A DNA stretch of 26,465 nt from positions 1 to 26,465 of the forward strand of contig CAZBEA010000008.1 in assembly GCA_964490835.1 (NCBI GenBank). Reading direction: 5' to 3'. Within the stretch, counting starts at the first letter, position 1. Each line of letters begins with the position of its first letter. This stretch comes from CAZBEA01 sp964490835. Its GTDB lineage: Bacteria > Patescibacteriota > Microgenomatia > Levybacterales > GWA1-39-11. The notes under the pieces are model-generated. The model was not told the DNA's origin and did no database searches. It was given only the letters and a program-made list of their open reading frames with translations. A program made the translations under genes and the position numbers. Below are positions 24,076 through 26,465 of this stretch, one piece after another.

Positions 24076-26433
24076 TTACTCTTTTTGCTCCGATTCCTCA
24101 GTCACTGGCCTTTTAGTATCTTGCTCCTCAACAGGTAATTCTCTATGTTCTTCTTGCTTCATAACGGCCGATTCCTCCCTCTTCACCCTCCCCAACATAG
24201 ATTCTTCCTCTTCCTCTTTTCTCTTAATAGAGGCACTGACAGTCTTGGCAGCTTCGAGCTTGGCCTTAAGGTATGTAATAACCTCGCTTCGAGAGAACCC
24301 TCCAATAAGTAGGAATGGCAGGATATTTGCAACAGCCTCCATACCTTGTTTGACTTGAGTTTCATCTTGAGAATTAAGTAGATTGATTGTACTGTTAATT
24401 TTTTCTATATCCGAATTGATCCATTCGACTCGCTCGACCTGCTGACCGTCTAGGCCTACAGGAGTTTCAAGATTCTGGTAGTTTTCTTCCCACATTTTTC
24501 TTACTTCTTCATATTCTTCGATACTCACCTGTTGAACGGTATTTTGGTTTGGAAGTTTGGTTTGAATTGGAGCTGGAGCAGACGGTGCTTGTTGTGGTAG
24601 CACCTTCTTGGCCACCTCGTTTCCTTTCTTATTTTCCTCGACCAATTTTTCTTCGAGTTTTTCAGTTTCTTGCTTCTCTTCTTCGGTAGTGAGCGTTTCC
24701 TCCGAAACTTCCTTGCTAGTCTCAACGATTTTTATTGCAAATTTGTTACCCTTTTGGCTTTCTGCGACAAGTAGTTTTTGAATCTCGATAATTACTCTCA
24801 TGTCTTCTTGCGACACCGATTCGGGTTTTTCAAGCCCCTTGAGGATTGTTTCAAGACTTACACCTGAATTCATAATAGTCACAGCGACAATATTATTTTG
24901 TGCCTGCTCTTTGACTAATTCCTCAGATAACTGGTTAATAATCTGACGATGAACAACTCTTCTGTTGATTTTCTCTGAAGTCTCAAGAACCTCTGCTGCA
25001 AGCGGGTTACCTTTTTCCTTTTCCCGATCAAGGAATGTCTTCACTTCTTGGACTCTCTCGTGATCTTTCGGAAGAATTACGGTATTGGGATTGGCAATGT
25101 TCTTCAATAATTGACCGAGTTGAACAGTGACCGATACGTGAGGCTGAATGACGGTTTGATGAGATGATGTGCTAAACTGCGAAGAGCTTTGTGAGCTGAT
25201 TTGCGAACTGATACTGGATGCTGACAGAATTTGAGTCGCAATTGGGTTACCCTTTGTACGTTCTTCAATGAGTTTTTCTCTAATCGTTGAAATCCGTTCT
25301 CTCTCAATCGGGGTCGTGATTGTTGTAGGATTGGCTATCTTTGTGAGTGTTTCATTCACTCTGTTAATCTCGGTTCTTGATTCTGTACTCTTAGAAAGAA
25401 GAGAAGTCTCATATTTTGCAATATCACGCATCTTTGGAATTGAAAGATTGGTAATCTTAAGCACTTGGCTTACTTCTTCTTTCTGTTTTTGGACCATAGC
25501 CTCTTTTTGAAGACCTACTTTTGTCGCTACGACCGATTTTTTATTGAGGAACGGCAATGCCATAGCCATACCTGTGGGCTGTGTAAGACCGGGAGGTGAC
25601 CCTGGGGGTGAAACCGGACCGGGAGGGAATCCTTTCCCAATGAATGGCAGATTGGTTTTTTTAATTTTTTGAATCATCGTATTATTAGCAAACGACATAT
25701 CATTCAGGTAATCTAAGAATATTTTCAGAAGCAAAAACGGAAGCAGAATAACAACCCACAGCATAAGAAGCGCGACTACATACAACGCAAATGTGTCGTT
25801 GATATTAACGGAGTTTGTGATATCAATCGTCTGCCCCGGACCTCCAAGAAGAATATTTATTGCAGTCGGATAATATTGAGTGGTTGAAGCCGGGTCAATG
25901 CTTCGAGGATCTGGATTGGCTACAAGCTCTGGAAAAGTCAGAGGGATAGCAGCCGGCGATCTCCACATCTCAACAACACCATGAAGAAAAACAGCAAACA
26001 ACGGTGCGTACAGAAGCCATCTGAAAAATTCCCCAATCCAAATTTTGGCAGTATTTCGTAATGGGCTATAAAAGAGTAGTACCGGAAAAATTGGCGATAC
26101 GACAACAAAAAACCACAAGATAATTTTTCGAATCAGAAGAAGCCCGGTCATAACATAGTAGGTAATGGCGGTAAGTCTTACTAACAGAAGAGATATAAAA
26201 GCAGATTCATCATTCTCCACACCCGATTTCTTAAAGCCTATGAACGAAGAATAATCAAATCCTACAAAAAGTAGATCTGTCGAATTGATGAGGCGACGCA
26301 CATTACTTGTCTGATCCGTAACTCGGAAGAAAAACCCTGTTATCGCATCGACAATTTGATATAAGAACACAATCAGAGCGTACGTAAATGCAATAAGGAG
26401 TGCGATGAAAAAGAGGCGGGGCAAGAATTTCAT
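24076..26433 (-). CDS. VirB6/TrbL-like polytopic membrane protein with long repeat-bearing cytoplasmic tail
   Basis: A 785-residue product from ATG 26433; the frame stays open to the window edge, so a longer N-terminus cannot be excluded. TM helices are seen at about 7-28, 80-103, 104-123, 137-154 and 215-240, ending in PFLLLKIFLDYLNDMSF, in the manner of VirB6/TrbL proteins. A Pro/Gly linker (268-288) leads to a mostly helical, highly charged tail (about 300-785) with five degenerate copies of a KGNPxA-type module. VirB6-family proteins form the inner-membrane channel of type IV secretion systems; the rest of such a system (VirB4, VirD4, VirB8) is not in this window. The C-terminus is rich in Glu/Lys. 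Family call is moderate and based on the TM pattern. Confidence 0.75.
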   Translation of the reverse strand: MKFLPRLFFIALLIAFTYALIVFLYQIVDAITGFFFRVTDQTSNVRRLINSTDLLFVGFDYSSFIGFKKSGVENDESAFISLLLVRLTAITYYVMTGLLLIRKIILWFFVVVSPIFPVLLFYSPLRNTAKIWIGEFFRWLLYAPLFAVFLHGVVEMWRSPAAIPLTFPELVANPDPRSIDPASTTQYYPTAINILLGGPGQTIDITNSVNINDTFALYVVALLMLWVVILLPFLLLKIFLDYLNDMSFANNTMIQKIKKTNLPFIGKGFPPGPVSPPGSPPGLTQPTGMAMALPFLNKKSVVATKVGLQKEAMVQKQKEEVSQVLKITNLSIPKMRDIAKYETSLLSKSTESRTEINRVNETLTKIANPTTITTPIERERISTIREKLIEERTKGNPIATQILSASSISSQISSQSSSQFSTSSHQTVIQPHVSVTVQLGQLLKNIANPNTVILPKDHERVQEVKTFLDREKEKGNPLAAEVLETSEKINRRVVHRQIINQLSEELVKEQAQNNIVAVTIMNSGVSLETILKGLEKPESVSQEDMRVIIEIQKLLVAESQKGNKFAIKIVETSKEVSEETLTTEEEKQETEKLEEKLVEENKKGNEVAKKVLPQQAPSAPAPIQTKLPNQNTVQQVSIEEYEEVRKMWEENYQNLETPVGLDGQQVERVEWINSDIEKINSTINLLNSQDETQVKQGMEAVANILPFLLIGGFSRSEVITYLKAKLEAAKTVSASIKRKEEEEESMLGRVKREESAVMKQEEHRELPVEEQDTKRPVTEESEQKE
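24595..25350 (-). repeat. Degenerate KGN-module repeats in VirB6-like tail
   Basis: Protein-level repeats at residues about 362-404, 442-486, 497-524, 531-573 and 584-613. Consensus is roughly L..IANP.TI..P..RE...I...L.EE..KGNP.A..IL..S, with the first two copies closest (ERTKGNPIATQIL and EKEKGNPLAAEVL). Confidence 0.65.
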
Positions 26434-26465
26434 AATAGTAATATTCTTCCCTCTTGTGATGATCA

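Noticed and set aside
1..26465. tRNA, rRNA, insertion sequence or attachment site
   Set aside because: Nothing recognisable was seen by eye on either strand; nearly all bases are in protein genes. A covariance-model search would be needed to exclude small RNAs.

Overview
The window looks like chromosomal DNA of a Candidate Phyla Radiation (Patescibacteria) bacterium, most likely Microgenomates-like. That placement is inferred from gene content and style, not from a marker-gene tree. Support comes from the AT-rich, very tightly packed genes (ATGA overlaps, tail-to-tail genes with 0-1 bp between them), a type IV pilus with no outer-membrane secretin gene, Clp-type double AAA+ ATPases with unusual ends, a VirB6/TrbL-like membrane protein with a long cytoplasmic tail, and secreted metalloproteases with SdrD/CNA-B-like modules. 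UGA is used as a normal stop codon (for example at the pilB end and at the ATGA junctions), so the UGA=Gly code of Gracilibacteria/Absconditabacteria does not apply. No rRNA, tRNA, CRISPR or insertion sequence was recognised by eye, and no gap longer than 300 bases lacks a gene.

Layout. (1) 1-2758, minus strand: a small multi-TM protein overlaps a membrane-anchored Clp-like ATPase whose first AAA+ domain has lost its catalytic residues; it runs off the left edge. (2) 2843-11825, plus strand: a stand-alone Hpt protein, a CheY-like receiver, pilB, pilC, four minor prepilins in GspH-I-J-K-like order (the GspI/PilV-position protein carries a large beta-propeller-like region), a bitopic LytR_C-like protein, the major pilin with its own promoter, and a second CheY-like receiver. 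(3) 11827-13170, minus: a soluble GAF-containing histidine kinase behind a perfect-consensus sigma70-type promoter. (4) 13230-15974: a divergent YrdC/Sua5-like protein, a small exported or membrane protein, a GlcG/HbpS-family protein and a zinc-finger-less DnaJ. (5) 16008-26433, minus: a long run, probably one or two operons, encoding a VirB6-like protein, a Clp unfoldase with Q-rich ends, a small membrane-anchored Cys protein, an M4 metalloprotease, an M28 metallopeptidase with tandem six-Cys modules, and a surface-anchored protein with a possible propeptide-like domain.

How the genes may work together. The pilus operon holds the motor ATPase, platform and tip prepilins; the major pilin is transcribed separately. 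The histidine kinase, two output-less receivers and the Hpt protein flank it and could form a phosphorelay acting on the pilus motor through protein contacts. The minus-strand block pairs a membrane channel-like protein and an unfoldase with a secreted protease cassette. Several genes have a -10 box only 6-8 nt before the start codon, which suggests leaderless or nearly leaderless mRNAs.
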